From JBGPQJ01 sp963829485 (GTDB taxonomy: Bacteria; Chloroflexota; Anaerolineae; Anaerolineales; Villigracilaceae): a DNA stretch of 64,000 nucleotides. This document shows, piece by piece, positions 1-7,289 of the stretch (the stretch's first letter is position 1; the number at the start of each line of letters is the position of its first letter). The notes beneath the pieces were generated by a model. The model saw only the letters and a program-made list of their open reading frames with translations, was not told where the DNA came from and made no database searches. Location: assembly GCA_963829485.1 (NCBI GenBank), contig CAWHIK010000003.1, positions 1-64,000 of the forward strand, given 5' to 3'. A program made the translations under genes and the position numbers.

Positions 1-32
1 CCCTGCGCTATCTCTGCGGAGTGACATTGACA

Positions 33-68
33 AATGGTCATTTGTTGCGAATGCAACAAATGACCATT
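33..68. repeat. perfect 16-bp inverted repeat
   Basis: The arms at 33-48 and 53-68 are perfect reverse complements (AATGGTCATTTGTTGC on the left), separated by a four-base loop GAAT. It lies beyond the 3' end of the minus-strand aldo/keto reductase gene. There is no T-run on either side, so it is not a classic intrinsic terminator. It could be a transcript-end hairpin, a dimeric protein-binding site or part of a small mobile palindrome; the sequence does not decide. Confidence 0.6.
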
Positions 69-111
69 GTATGGAGTTCATCGTTGCTGGCTAGGCAATC
101 CGTATAAATTG

Positions 112-1092
112 TTACACTCTTTCCAACAACCTATTGATCTCATTCATCTGTTCCGTCGTAAGCGGACCGAATTGCATGGCTCCGGCATTTTCCTCTACCT
201 GTGCAACTGTGCGGAACCCGGGGATCGGAAGGGTCTTTTCACTGCGCGCCCAGTTCCATGCAAGAGCCCCCTGTGAGATGGAGCGTCCTTTACTTGTCAG
301 AATTTCGCGTATGGCATCCCGCTTCGCCGCCCATTCAGGGCTGGGTTTGCCATCTTTGAAATATTTCATCCATTCAGGGCTTTTTTCGCCGCGCACATCA
401 TTGGCAGCGACTTTGATCTCAGTCGTGTATTTGTTGGTCAAAAGCCCCATCGCCAGTGGACCACGGTTGAGCGCAGCTAAATTTTCTTTTTCGCAAAGAG
501 CGATCATGGCTGGGTTATCATCCAACACATTCAGTTGCAATTGAACCGCACTGCACTTTGGACCTTGCGCAAACACTTGTGCTCGTTCAGGAAAGTCTGT
601 GCTCCAGCCATATGAGCGAATCTTGCCCTCCTGTACGAGTTCTTCAAGAGTCTCGCGTATCGGCGCAGCTTTTTCAGCCGGGTATCCATTGTCGTGGAAC
701 TGATATAAATCAATATAGTCTGTATTGAGGCGGCGCAGGGAAGCTTCACACGCGCTGCGGATGCCTTCCGATGAAGTATCCGCCCCGTTTACTTGACGGG
801 TGGTTTCGTCGAATACAGCATTGAATTTGGTCGCGATCACGACCTGGGTGCGGCGTCCATCAAATGCGCGCCCAAGCACCCGCTCGCTGTGACCTGCCCC
901 ATAAACATTGGCTGTATCGAACAAATTGACTCCGAGGTCAAGAGCCTTGTGGATGGCGCGGATGGATTCCTCATCATCCACTTCGCCCCAACCGTTGGGG
1001 GTTTCACCAGACCAAAAAGGTCCGCCAATTGCCCAGCATCCCATGCCTAGTGCGCTAACTTCAATTTCAGAACGCCCTAAAGTTCGTTTCAT
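112..1092 (-). CDS. aldo/keto reductase
   Basis: A 326-residue NADPH-dependent oxidoreductase of the aldo/keto reductase superfamily, with the usual (beta/alpha)8-barrel length. The catalytic Asp and Tyr are seen in DTANVYGAGHSE (about residues 58-69), the Lys in VIATKFN and the His in YQFHDNG. The C-terminal half ends with the cofactor-binding segment IPGFRTVAQVEENAGA. The start is supported by AAGGAGA about 7 nt upstream of the ATG. The substrate cannot be read from sequence; it resembles the large family of sugar or aldehyde reductases often annotated YajO-like. It is the last intact gene before the accessory segment and is unrelated to the second aldo/keto reductase at 23.8 kb beyond family membership. 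Confidence 0.93.
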   Translation of the reverse strand: MKRTLGRSEIEVSALGMGCWAIGGPFWSGETPNGWGEVDDEESIRAIHKALDLGVNLFDTANVYGAGHSERVLGRAFDGRRTQVVIATKFNAVFDETTRQVNGADTSSEGIRSACEASLRRLNTDYIDLYQFHDNGYPAEKAAPIRETLEELVQEGKIRSYGWSTDFPERAQVFAQGPKCSAVQLQLNVLDDNPAMIALCEKENLAALNRGPLAMGLLTNKYTTEIKVAANDVRGEKSPEWMKYFKDGKPSPEWAAKRDAIREILTSKGRSISQGALAWNWARSEKTLPIPGFRTVAQVEENAGAMQFGPLTTEQMNEINRLLERV

Positions 1093-1169
1093 TGTTACTC
1101 TCCTTGGTTATGACATTGCATGATCTTGATTTGGAAAATTATAATAATTACCTGAAAAACAGAAACTTA

Positions 1170-1301
1170 TTAAGCGGTGTTTCCAGTATAGTGTAATTTC
1201 AATTGATGGTGGTAAATTTCGCCATCTTTAGCAATACGTATAAAGCCGTTTCGTTCATAAAAGCGATGATCTGACCAGCGATCATAGTTCACTTGCCAGA
1301 C
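1170..1301 (-). pseudogene. C-terminal remnant of a GNAT acetyltransferase
   Basis: Reading in from the stop codon of the neighbouring small ORF, the minus strand encodes about 43 codons in one open frame ending in TAA at 1170-1172. They include YDRWSDHRFYERNGFIRIAK, which is the typical last strand-helix of a GNAT N-acetyltransferase (the Y-E-x-x-G-F signature), followed by a short tail. No N-terminal part or acetyl-CoA loop exists upstream, because the preceding sequence encodes an unrelated small protein in the same frame. This is best explained as a gene remnant left by a recombination junction near 1302. Family assignment is from the short motif only. Confidence 0.55.
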
Positions 1302-1547
1302 CTATGATCTTGACCGTTCGCCTTCGAGTGGATTAGGGTGCGGGTAGCAGCATAAAAGTGTGTCCAAATATTCAACGCCGCAGAAATAGCGGCATATGGA
1401 AACATTCTTGACCGCACATTTATGTTCATTCGTCATTTCGGCTTCATTCCAGGGACATCCATCCTGCTCCCAGGAGATCATATTCTTTGCCGTCGCCAGA
1501 TCTATATCCATGTTTGCCCCATTGAGTTTTTTGATCAACTCACTCAT
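1302..1547 (-). CDS. small Cys-rich protein of unknown function
   Basis: An 81-residue protein preceded by a good Shine-Dalgarno (AAGGAGC, 7 nt from the ATG). It has seven cysteines, in a CPW motif, a KCAVKNVSICRYFCG stretch and a terminal CC pair, which suggests a metal or Fe-S site or disulfides. No signal peptide or membrane segment is visible. The last dozen residues (PHPNPLEGERSRS) look like translation of a degenerate REP-like repeat common in such genomes, so the native C-terminus may have been replaced at the junction with the GNAT remnant. I do not recognise the family. Its position on the minus strand of the accessory segment fits a cassette-type orphan gene. Confidence 0.6.
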   Translation of the reverse strand: MSELIKKLNGANMDIDLATAKNMISWEQDGCPWNEAEMTNEHKCAVKNVSICRYFCGVEYLDTLLCCYPHPNPLEGERSRS

Positions 1548-1881
1548 CCTTTGCTCCTTGTGAAATCATAACAACGAACTATTGTTTCCTGGATGTCAGT
1601 AATGTTCTATGTGGAAACTCATGTCACAACTCATTGATGCCCTATGCCTTCAAATATCCCAGCCAAAGTTCTGGAAGGAGTTCTGCAATAGTTGGGATAT
1701 TTTCAATTTTCTCACATCCCAATCCTGCGTAAAGACAACAGGCAAAAATGCCGCTGCACTTTATAGTAGCGCGCCACTCTCGCCGAATCCCAGTTGACGT
1801 AGTGTTATCTGCGATCCGAAACTATGTTACTTTTCTGAAACGTGTAACAAGGAACACCCCACTTCGCTGTCTGAGTAAAAT
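1548..1881. other. gene-poor stretch with decayed coding traces
   Basis: No intact gene is supported here. On the minus strand a short frame ending in TAG at 1642-1644 reads LGCEKIENIPTIAELLPELW plus a few more residues, which looks like the natural C-terminus of a real protein. Upstream of it a different frame reads VNWDSARVARYYK. Together they suggest a degraded, frameshifted gene of about 1642-1800, possibly another acetyltransferase, but the family is uncertain. The plus-strand frame over the same bases has no convincing start signal or composition. Confidence 0.3.
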
Positions 1882-2457
1882 TTAGACCCTTAGCGAGCCG
1901 CGGAACCCCCTGGCAGCATAGTAAGAGTCCGCACCGTTGTGATACACAAAGACGTGGTCGTAGCGACGATCGGCAAAGATGGCGCCGCCGTGTTTTCTAA
2001 TTTCCGAAGGTGTTTTCAACCAGCTCGACGTTTTCGTATCAAAATCTCCAAGTTTCTGCAACTCTCGATATTGTTCTTCCGTTAAGATCTCGATGCCCAT
2101 GCCAGTTGCCATATCCATGGCGGTATCTTTTGGTTTAAATTCTTTCCTTGACTCCAGCGCTGCACGGTCATAGCAAATACTTCTGCGGCCTTTGGGGCTT
2201 TCCTCTGAACAATCATAAAAAATGTATTCACCCGTCTTTTTATCATAACCAACAACATCCGGTTCACCGCCAGTTCTTTCCATTTCATGGAGCGACCACA
2301 GTTTTTCAGCATTTGCTTCCAACTTTGCCTGTACTTTAGCCCATTCAAGACCTTTATGGCGGTTCATGTTCTTCTCAAAACGGGCTTTCAACGCTCCAAG
2401 TAGTTCTTCACGTTGTTCTGGTGACAATTTCTTTTTATTGCCATTAATGTTGTTCAT
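1882..2457 (-). CDS. DUF4256 family protein
   Basis: A 191-residue soluble protein that matches the DUF4256 family as I know it: a charged N-terminal helix region with RHKGLEWAKVQAKLE, the hallmark ERTGGEPDVVGYDKKTGEY, then YDCSEESPKGRRS, and a C-terminal YHNGADSYYAARGFRGSL block. The family has no established biochemical function. Length is normal for the family and the frame is intact. It is on the minus strand in the accessory segment together with other single orphan genes, consistent with arrival as a mobile cassette. No convincing Shine-Dalgarno precedes the ATG (the upstream bases are AT-rich), so the start is chosen by homology of the N-terminus. Confidence 0.85.
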   Translation of the reverse strand: MNNINGNKKKLSPEQREELLGALKARFEKNMNRHKGLEWAKVQAKLEANAEKLWSLHEMERTGGEPDVVGYDKKTGEYIFYDCSEESPKGRRSICYDRAALESRKEFKPKDTAMDMATGMGIEILTEEQYRELQKLGDFDTKTSSWLKTPSEIRKHGGAIFADRRYDHVFVYHNGADSYYAARGFRGSLRV

Positions 2458-2593
2458 ACTTTTATATTATTCCTGTTGAATAGGTGTGTCAAGCGTATCA
2501 TTGCCTGAATTTATTTCAAAAACTCACCAGCCCATACTTTAAGCGCACCTCAAGTGATCGGGTCTGCCCATAGGAAAATCGAGACGGATGAAC

Positions 2594-2628
2594 GGCGTCG
2601 TTTTTGAAAATAGGTACGACGCCTTTTT
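2594..2628 (+). terminator. orphan plus-strand intrinsic terminator-like hairpin
   Basis: GGCGTCGT (2594-2601) pairs with ACGACGCC (2616-2623) and is followed by TTTTT. The orientation is plus, while both flanking genes are on the minus strand, so it terminates no gene visible here. A nearby CGAACAAAGCG (minus strand, 2679-2700) matches the left end of the attC-like repeats, so the hairpin may sit inside a decayed copy of such an element after the GNAT gene. Confidence 0.5.
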
Positions 2629-2750
2629 GTGGTTAACGTACCGTCAGATTTTTCCTTGCAAATAGCCTTGCTCTGTTTCTTAGAACGCTTTGTTCGGTGG
2701 CTCTTGACTTTACGCAAAACTAAGAAGCATTTTTACTGCTAATTTAATTG

Positions 2751-3815
2751 TTATACACGTCCAACGCCAAAGAGCAGTTTTTCACGATTAATTTCATTTG
2801 GACCATGAATTGCTATTGTTACTTTGGGTCGTGGTTGATGCCATGGCTTGAGCGTTACTACCACCTGAGCAGGGTCGCGCGGGTCAAAATTGGATGTAAT
2901 AATCGTGCCTTGTTCTTTACATTCCCATCGTATCATTTCCCATAGGAATTGGGCGATATGGATTTGGTTAGGTTCGTACCAAATTCCGCTAACAGCAATA
3001 TCACGGATGGTGAAATCTGAAGGCAGTAAATGAAAAATGTTATTTAAAATACGAAGCGGTGTTGGAGGGTTGTTGAATGTGTCGGATTTGAGTATTCCAC
3101 GAGCCCAAGTTTGTGCTCCAGCCAACAGGTTTCCTTGAACATCTACAGCAACAAAGAAACGATAAGGTTTTCTTCCTTCTACTGTGACAGCAAGGGCATT
3201 TTCAATAGAACTCTCGTCGCTTACTGGATATAGATTGTAGTTGTTGTAAAATTTATTCTGTTTAACAGAAAACTCCTCATATTCGTGAGACTCAATTTCG
3301 CGCACGATAACCCCGGTAAGGTTTTTTGGTTTCTGTTTTCGAGTTGGCACGATAAGAACATTAAAGGCTGGCTCAACAAACTCGCGACACCATTTTTTTG
3401 CTACCGCATATGATGCTAGGTTTTCTTGCAACATGCCAGTGGCAATCACGCATTTATTGCCAAGTGTTTCTTTGGCATGTTGAATGCGCCAATTGGCAAT
3501 TTGATACCCGAGTCCTTGTCCGCGGAATTTTTTATGAACTTTGAGACCATCTAAAAATGCGTGCGGTAAGATTTCTCCGTTATATTGCACTTTGTTGAAT
3601 CTCACAGTTCCCATTCCTACAAATCCGTCATATCCATCACACTCCACCACTACGCCCGATGTCTGATATTCAGTTCCAAAAGTGATTGCTGTGTAGGCGT
3701 CTAACAAAAATCTCGTTGTCATATCGCCATCAAATTCCGTAATTAAGTTGGCGACAGAGACACTGTCAGATGGTTGCATTGCTCGAAGTTTGAACTTGTA
3801 ATCAGAAATAGACAT
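2751..3815 (-). CDS. tandem GNAT N-acetyltransferase
   Basis: A 354-residue protein with two GNAT folds. The N-terminal domain (about 1-160) carries the acetyl-CoA pyrophosphate loop as KVHKKFRGQGLGYQIANWR (R/Q-x-x-G-x-G/A type) and then the NLASYAVAKKW helix typical of motif B. The C-terminal half (about 170-340) has a degenerate second domain with FFVAVDVQGNLLAGA and no clear acetyl-CoA loop. The start is set by AAGGAGA 6-7 nt upstream. The acceptor substrate is unknown; such double GNATs act on small amines or antibiotics. The gene lies between attC-like elements on both sides, as expected of an integron cassette, where GNATs are frequent cargo. Confidence 0.85.
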   Translation of the reverse strand: MSISDYKFKLRAMQPSDSVSVANLITEFDGDMTTRFLLDAYTAITFGTEYQTSGVVVECDGYDGFVGMGTVRFNKVQYNGEILPHAFLDGLKVHKKFRGQGLGYQIANWRIQHAKETLGNKCVIATGMLQENLASYAVAKKWCREFVEPAFNVLIVPTRKQKPKNLTGVIVREIESHEYEEFSVKQNKFYNNYNLYPVSDESSIENALAVTVEGRKPYRFFVAVDVQGNLLAGAQTWARGILKSDTFNNPPTPLRILNNIFHLLPSDFTIRDIAVSGIWYEPNQIHIAQFLWEMIRWECKEQGTIITSNFDPRDPAQVVVTLKPWHQPRPKVTIAIHGPNEINREKLLFGVGRV

Positions 3816-3863
3816 TTCTTCTCCTTATGAAATCTACCGATAATCAATTGTGCTTATTTAGCC

Positions 3864-3984
3864 GCCGAACGATTTCCACTAGCGGATAGTGTGGGCGGGC
3901 GTGGATTCTATTTGAGAGCAGGAAAAACTCGAAGCCAGAAAACTATCGAAAAAAGCCGCAGAATCCCACTTGTCGGGTGCACCC
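3864..3984 (-). repeat. attC-like element, copy A (truncated)
   Basis: This 120-bp block shares long stretches with copies B and C: GTGGGCGGGCGTGGATTCT, then GAAAAACTCGAAGCCAGAAA, then AATCCCAC with TCGGGTGCAC. The GTGGATTC and GAATCCCAC parts are inverted, so the element folds into an imperfect hairpin. On the minus strand its 3' box reads GTTCGGC, one change from the attC consensus GTTRRRY. The 5' GCCCAACAAAGCG end seen in B and C is missing here, so this copy is truncated. It sits immediately 5' of the double GNAT gene. Calling it attC is inference from architecture. Confidence 0.55.
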
Positions 3985-4010
3985 AGTAATGATGGCGGGC
4001 AATCATTTTT

Positions 4011-4139
4011 CACGAGAGAACGTCATGTCGTTTAGACAAGTGGTGCAAAAAAGGGGAATTTTCCGAAAAGGCGCATTTCTCGCGGTTTCTTGATGACGTT
4101 CTGAGAACTGTGTTGGGTGCACTTACCTTGCAACCTAAC
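4011..4139 (-). repeat. attC-like imperfect palindrome F
   Basis: A second hairpin element abuts copy A. Arms AGAACGTCAT (4017-4026) and ATGACGTTCT (4093-4102) pair perfectly, and a further CAAG/CTTG pair lies inside. On the minus strand ACCCAAC (4112-4118, matching RYYYAAC) opens this element, and GTTAGGT (4133-4139, matching GTTRRRY) lies 14 nt before it, next to the 3' end of the BNR gene. The core differs from copies A-C, so it would be a different attC subtype. Together with copy A it fills the whole 372-base gap between the two genes. Confidence 0.45.
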
Positions 4140-4187
4140 GATTAAGGGGGAATGATGGCTAAGCATGGAGTTTGATTTCTTGGGGTG

Positions 4188-5480
4188 TCATGGATTGATC
4201 CTCGGAGAAAGTTCCGTCCACGTGAGTCCGCCATCCGTGGTCCTAAGCAAACGAGAGTTTAACCAGATGCCTTGAGCATCGTTCATTCTGATCAGTAACC
4301 ATCCTGTAGCTGGGTTGACAAAATCAAGTTGAAGGGACGTATGGTCATCTTTGGGTGGTATATCTGTTCCCAAATTATGAGCTACCCAGGTGTTACCGCT
4401 ATCGTTGGTTGAGCAAAACCTGACACCACAGAAGTAAACCGCGTCCTGCACAGACAGAAATGAAATTTCAGAGTCTCCCTGTTCTATCATGATTGGACCG
4501 CCTGTGAGAGGCCATGTCAGCCCACCGTCGGACGTTCCATACACAAATAATTGGACAGTATTTGCAGTTCGATCCCAAATGCTGACTGTCAGAATCCCAT
4601 TTTGCGAATCAAAGAAAATAGGCTGTAAAATTTTCCTGTCAAATGGATTGAATGATTGCTCGTGGTACTCTGACGGCAGTAATTGAATAGTTTTCCAGGA
4701 ACTTCCCCAGTCTGTGGAAAGGAACACTTTGGGTGTTCCTTCCTGCTCGCCTGGTGCGATGATAAACTTGGTGGAATCATAATAGATTGCATCTATCACC
4801 GTCCAAAAAGCAAGTTCATTCTTATAATCACGAACATCATATAAATCTTCGGGCCATGTTTCGAAGTCTAACGGATTCCAACTTGCGCCTCCGTCTCGTG
4901 TTTCATAATAAAATTCATGTGCTCCAGCCGCGGAATATCCTGCAACAAGCCAACCATGATTTGCATCTGCAAAATGAAGTCTGTACCAATCACGATGAGG
5001 CCAGGTAAGTTCAGCCTTGAGATTTTGATTGATTACTTCCCAGGTTTTGCCACCGTCCGAAGTTTGCGCTAAACTTTCATCGGCCTGTATAACCCAGGCT
5101 GTTTGAGCATCCAAAAAATAACTGGAATGCGGTGGAATTACTGGCATGGATTCCCCTTTCGGAGTTGCGTCCATCCAAGTCTGACCCCCATCGGAGGTAT
5201 GCAAGAGGAGACTGTTATTATTGCCACTGTTCCCCCAGCTCCAGCCTGATGTCTCATCCACCATATCGAGTCCGTCAAATCGGACACTTCCATCTTTTGA
5301 AGGAATTACGGCTGGTGCGATCGTCGGGGTGGCAATTGGGAGTGGTGTCGAGATGACAACAGGCGTATGGGTAATTATTTGCGCGGACAAGGTTACTGGT
5401 TGCTTAGTCGCGACAGAAAAGGGACTGCAACTTCCAAGTAAAAGCATGAGCTGAATAGAGTAGGTTGAAATCTTCCTCAT
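4188..5480 (-). CDS. BNR/Ycf48-type repeat lipoprotein
   Basis: A 430-residue exported protein. Residues 1-18 form a lipoprotein signal peptide with lipobox LGSC, followed by a Thr/Pro-rich linker. The rest is built of beta-propeller repeats with Asp-box motifs of the S/T-x-D-x-G-x-T-W type: HTSDGGQTW, QTSDGGKTW, ETRDGGASW, STDWGSSW, GTSDGGLTW, STNDSGNTW and TTDGGLTW. Such proteins (BNR/sialidase-like, Ycf48-like, 'photosynthesis system II assembly factor-like') are usually extracellular binding or assembly proteins; no catalytic residues of sialidases are evident. AAGGATA precedes the ATG. It lies between attC-like elements B and F, in the same orientation as the other array genes. Confidence 0.85.
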   Translation of the reverse strand: MRKISTYSIQLMLLLGSCSPFSVATKQPVTLSAQIITHTPVVISTPLPIATPTIAPAVIPSKDGSVRFDGLDMVDETSGWSWGNSGNNNSLLLHTSDGGQTWMDATPKGESMPVIPPHSSYFLDAQTAWVIQADESLAQTSDGGKTWEVINQNLKAELTWPHRDWYRLHFADANHGWLVAGYSAAGAHEFYYETRDGGASWNPLDFETWPEDLYDVRDYKNELAFWTVIDAIYYDSTKFIIAPGEQEGTPKVFLSTDWGSSWKTIQLLPSEYHEQSFNPFDRKILQPIFFDSQNGILTVSIWDRTANTVQLFVYGTSDGGLTWPLTGGPIMIEQGDSEISFLSVQDAVYFCGVRFCSTNDSGNTWVAHNLGTDIPPKDDHTSLQLDFVNPATGWLLIRMNDAQGIWLNSRLLRTTDGGLTWTELSPRINP

Positions 5481-5551
5481 TCCTATCCTTCAATCCTAAA
5501 GAACCTACATGGGCAAAATTCACCCACTCCAAAAGCTGAAGCGATTAGAGC

Positions 5552-5850
5552 GCCTAACGAGACTGTCGAAAAACCCCTGGTTCGAAAAATGTTCAAAAAA
5601 ATCTCCCACAACAGGCTAAAAAATTGCCAAAATGTTGTGCGGAACACCAAAAACCAGACGCTTTTCATCGTTTCTGTCCCACTTTTCAAAAATTATTTTT
5701 GAAAAGTGACTTTTTCGACAGTTTCAACGGTTTGCGTTAGTGGCGTGTGGGCGGGCGTGGATTCTGCTTGGGAGCAGAAAAAACTCGAAGCCAGAAAAAT
5801 ACTCGAAAATGGCGCGGAATCCCACACATCGGATGCACGCTTTGTTGGGC
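5552..5850 (-). repeat. attC-like element, copy B, split by an insertion
   Basis: On the minus strand the element starts GCCCAAC (5844-5850) and ends GTTAGGC (5552-5558), both perfect matches to the attC end boxes RYYYAAC and GTTRRRY. Inner boxes GCGT and ACGC and the stems GTGTGGG/CCCACAC and GGATTC/GAATCC give the expected imperfect hairpin. The site is interrupted in its right box by the 166-bp element at 5560-5725; removing that element and one AACG copy restores a continuous site of about 130 bp. It separates the DagK-like gene from the BNR lipoprotein gene. Confidence 0.6.
5560..5725. mobile_element. 166-bp MITE-like insertion
   Basis: Terminal inverted repeats ACTGTCGAAAAA (5562-5573) and TTTTTCGACAGT (5711-5722) are perfect over 12 bp, and the flanks AACG at 5556-5559 and 5726-5729 look like a 4-bp target duplication. 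Inside is a second hairpin with 14-bp arms, CACTTTTCAAAAAT at 5680-5693 and its complement at 5695-5708. No transposase frame fits; a 68-codon minus-strand frame across it is compositionally non-coding. The ends resemble those of some IS1182-type elements, which is an inference. It interrupts attC-like copy B. Confidence 0.6.
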
Positions 5851-5996
5851 AGTGTTTTAGGTTGAAACGGCATTAACGCTTTTTGATTTCTTATTAATCA
5901 ATATTTTTTGTTTTATTGCTTGGTGACAATAAAATTTGTTTGCTCAAGACTTCATGCTATTAATTGTGTTTTGGTAAAAATACACTAGTTTTTTGT

Positions 5997-6383
5997 CTAT
6001 CTCACCCCCTGCCACAAGCGGAGGACTTCTATCAGGAGGGTGATACTCCAAACTAGAATGCTGATTCCCACGGCGGCGGAGGCGACATCCTTGATGATAC
6101 CAATCTTCTCGTTATGACCTGGTTCCACAAAGTCGCAAAGTGCCTCGATGGCGGTATTGACCATTTCCGCGACCAGCATCAATCCGCTGGCGACTAGTAC
6201 AATACTAAAATCGAGCCACAGGCGGTAATAGAAACATCCCGTCAGCACCAAAGACGACAGGATGATTTCGACGGTGACAGAAGATTCGTTCAGAATGGCA
6301 TAGCGAAGTCCCGAAAAGACGACGCGTAATTTGCGCATGGGATTGAGACTTTGATGACCAGTTCCGAGAAATTTATTTCGCAA
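5997..6383 (-). CDS. diacylglycerol/undecaprenol kinase family protein
   Basis: A 128-residue integral membrane kinase of the DagK family (PF01219), Gram-positive type. The signature VAEMVNTAIEALCDFVEP followed by EKIGIIKDVASAAV contains the conserved Glu, Asn, Glu, Asp and Lys-Asp residues of the active site and lines up with the second and third transmembrane helices. Three hydrophobic helices are evident at about 40-55, 58-75 and 103-120. It would phosphorylate undecaprenol or diacylglycerol for lipid recycling. The start is a TTG with AAGAAGAG upstream; an ATG further up is in another frame. It lies between attC-like copies C and B, so it may be cassette-borne. Confidence 0.85.
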   Translation of the reverse strand: MRNKFLGTGHQSLNPMRKLRVVFSGLRYAILNESSVTVEIILSSLVLTGCFYYRLWLDFSIVLVASGLMLVAEMVNTAIEALCDFVEPGHNEKIGIIKDVASAAVGISILVWSITLLIEVLRLWQGVR

Positions 6384-6517
6384 ATCTCTTCTTTCAGGTT
6401 ACTCATTACGGTGGGAGCGCGTCGCTTCTTCACATATGGGTGCAGCATTGCAAGAGAATAAGGTAATTATAATCAGCAGACAGATTTAATAGATAGATTG
6501 TCTCTTCTATAAAACTG

Positions 6518-6646
6518 CACCAACGGTTTTCGTGACTGGTGCTGAGGCGGGCGTGGACTCGGCTTGAGACCAGTACAAACCCGAAGCGAGAAAAATACCT
6601 GCAAGTCGCGCAGAATCCCACTTGTCGGGTGTACGCTTTGTTGGGC
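6518..6646 (-). repeat. attC-like element, copy C
   Basis: A 129-bp imperfect palindrome clearly homologous to copies A and B: it shares GGCGGGCGTGGA, CCCGAAGC-GAGAAAAATAC and CAGAATCCCACTTGTCGGGTG. On the minus strand it begins GCCCAAC (6640-6646) and ends GTTGGTG (6518-6524), the latter imperfect against GTTRRRY. It occupies most of the 430-base gap between the DagK-like gene and the 67-residue membrane protein. The remainder of that gap (6384-6517, 6647-6813) is AT-rich and shows no supported gene. Confidence 0.6.
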
Positions 6647-6813
6647 AGCTTTGACAAATGTTTATTGCCTTAGCAATGTTATTTGATGTGGTTTCAGGAT
6701 TTGCATGCACTTCAACAGCTGAAAATGTTAAAAGACTACATTGATGATAGGTCAATGGATCAGAAGATGGGCAATGATAATATATAGAACGCTATATTAC
6801 ATCCTATATATGC

Positions 6814-7017
6814 TCATTTATTCTTGTCGCCAAGCAATTTATTCAATTTGATTAGCACAAAAATCGTAATAAGTATTCCCGCAGCCAAAGAACTAAATAT
6901 CCCTAAATCAGTCTTCATAAAACTGACTTTGTCGAGGATCGTCCACAGCCCCCAAAATATTAAAGTTGATGCGAAGATTAAAAGGAGTTCATAAATTAGA
7001 GTTGTAAATAATTTCAT
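6814..7017 (-). CDS. small two-helix membrane protein
   Basis: A 67-residue protein that is almost entirely two hydrophobic helices (about residues 7-28 and 38-58) joined by a short polar loop with KVSFMKTD, ending in a basic tail LNKLLGDKNK. AAAGG lies about 6 nt upstream of the ATG. I do not recognise a family. AT-rich composition and its position between two attC-like elements (C and E) fit a cassette gene. A chance frame is possible, but strong amphipathic organisation and the closing Lys-rich tail argue for a real product. Confidence 0.5.
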   Translation of the reverse strand: MKLFTTLIYELLLIFASTLIFWGLWTILDKVSFMKTDLGIFSSLAAGILITIFVLIKLNKLLGDKNK

Positions 7018-7079
7018 GATGTGCCTTTGGGGTTATTGATTCATTAAAGAGGATTAAATAAATTTGAGTTCAACTAGCA

Positions 7080-7177
7080 GCCCAACTAGGGGTTATCCCC
7101 CTGTGGGGGACTTTGCGGACGGTATATTAGCTTATGGACGGTCCGCCTAATACCCTAAAGGCTTTCGGACGTTAGAC
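7080..7177 (-). repeat. attC-like element E (different core)
   Basis: On the minus strand the block begins GTCTAAC (7171-7177) and ends GTTGGGC (7080-7086); both match the attC end consensus perfectly and the spacing is 98 bp. The interior is rich in inverted segments: CCCCC/GGGGG around 7098-7110, GCGGAC/GTCCGC and GGTATATTAG/CTAATACC. The latter two pairs interleave rather than nest. It lies at the upstream edge of the cassette-like segment, before the chromosomal HAD gene. It is unrelated in core sequence to copies A-C. Confidence 0.45.
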
Positions 7178-7289
7178 CGCCGTAGATAAAATTTAGATGA
7201 AATAATTGTAGCATATGGAGACAACTGCAAATCTTCGCAGAACGCTGGCTATGATTTAATTCTCTGCTCTTACTATACTCAACTCACTG

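Noticed and set aside
1609..1797. A 62-codon plus-strand frame
   Set aside because: It has no start signal, and the opposite strand carries better, though decayed, coding traces.
5483..5689. A 68-codon minus-strand frame with hydrophobic residues
   Set aside because: It lies entirely in the MITE-like insertion and its flanks, lacks a ribosome-binding site, and its codon composition follows the AT-rich palindromes.
6430..6755. Two overlapping minus-strand frames of 75-82 codons
   Set aside because: They run through attC-like copy C, share its repeat-derived composition and have no start signals or recognisable motifs.
3800..7200. Repeated blocks as a CRISPR array
   Set aside because: Repeats are about 120-130 bp, imperfect palindromes separated by genes, not short direct repeats with uniform spacers.
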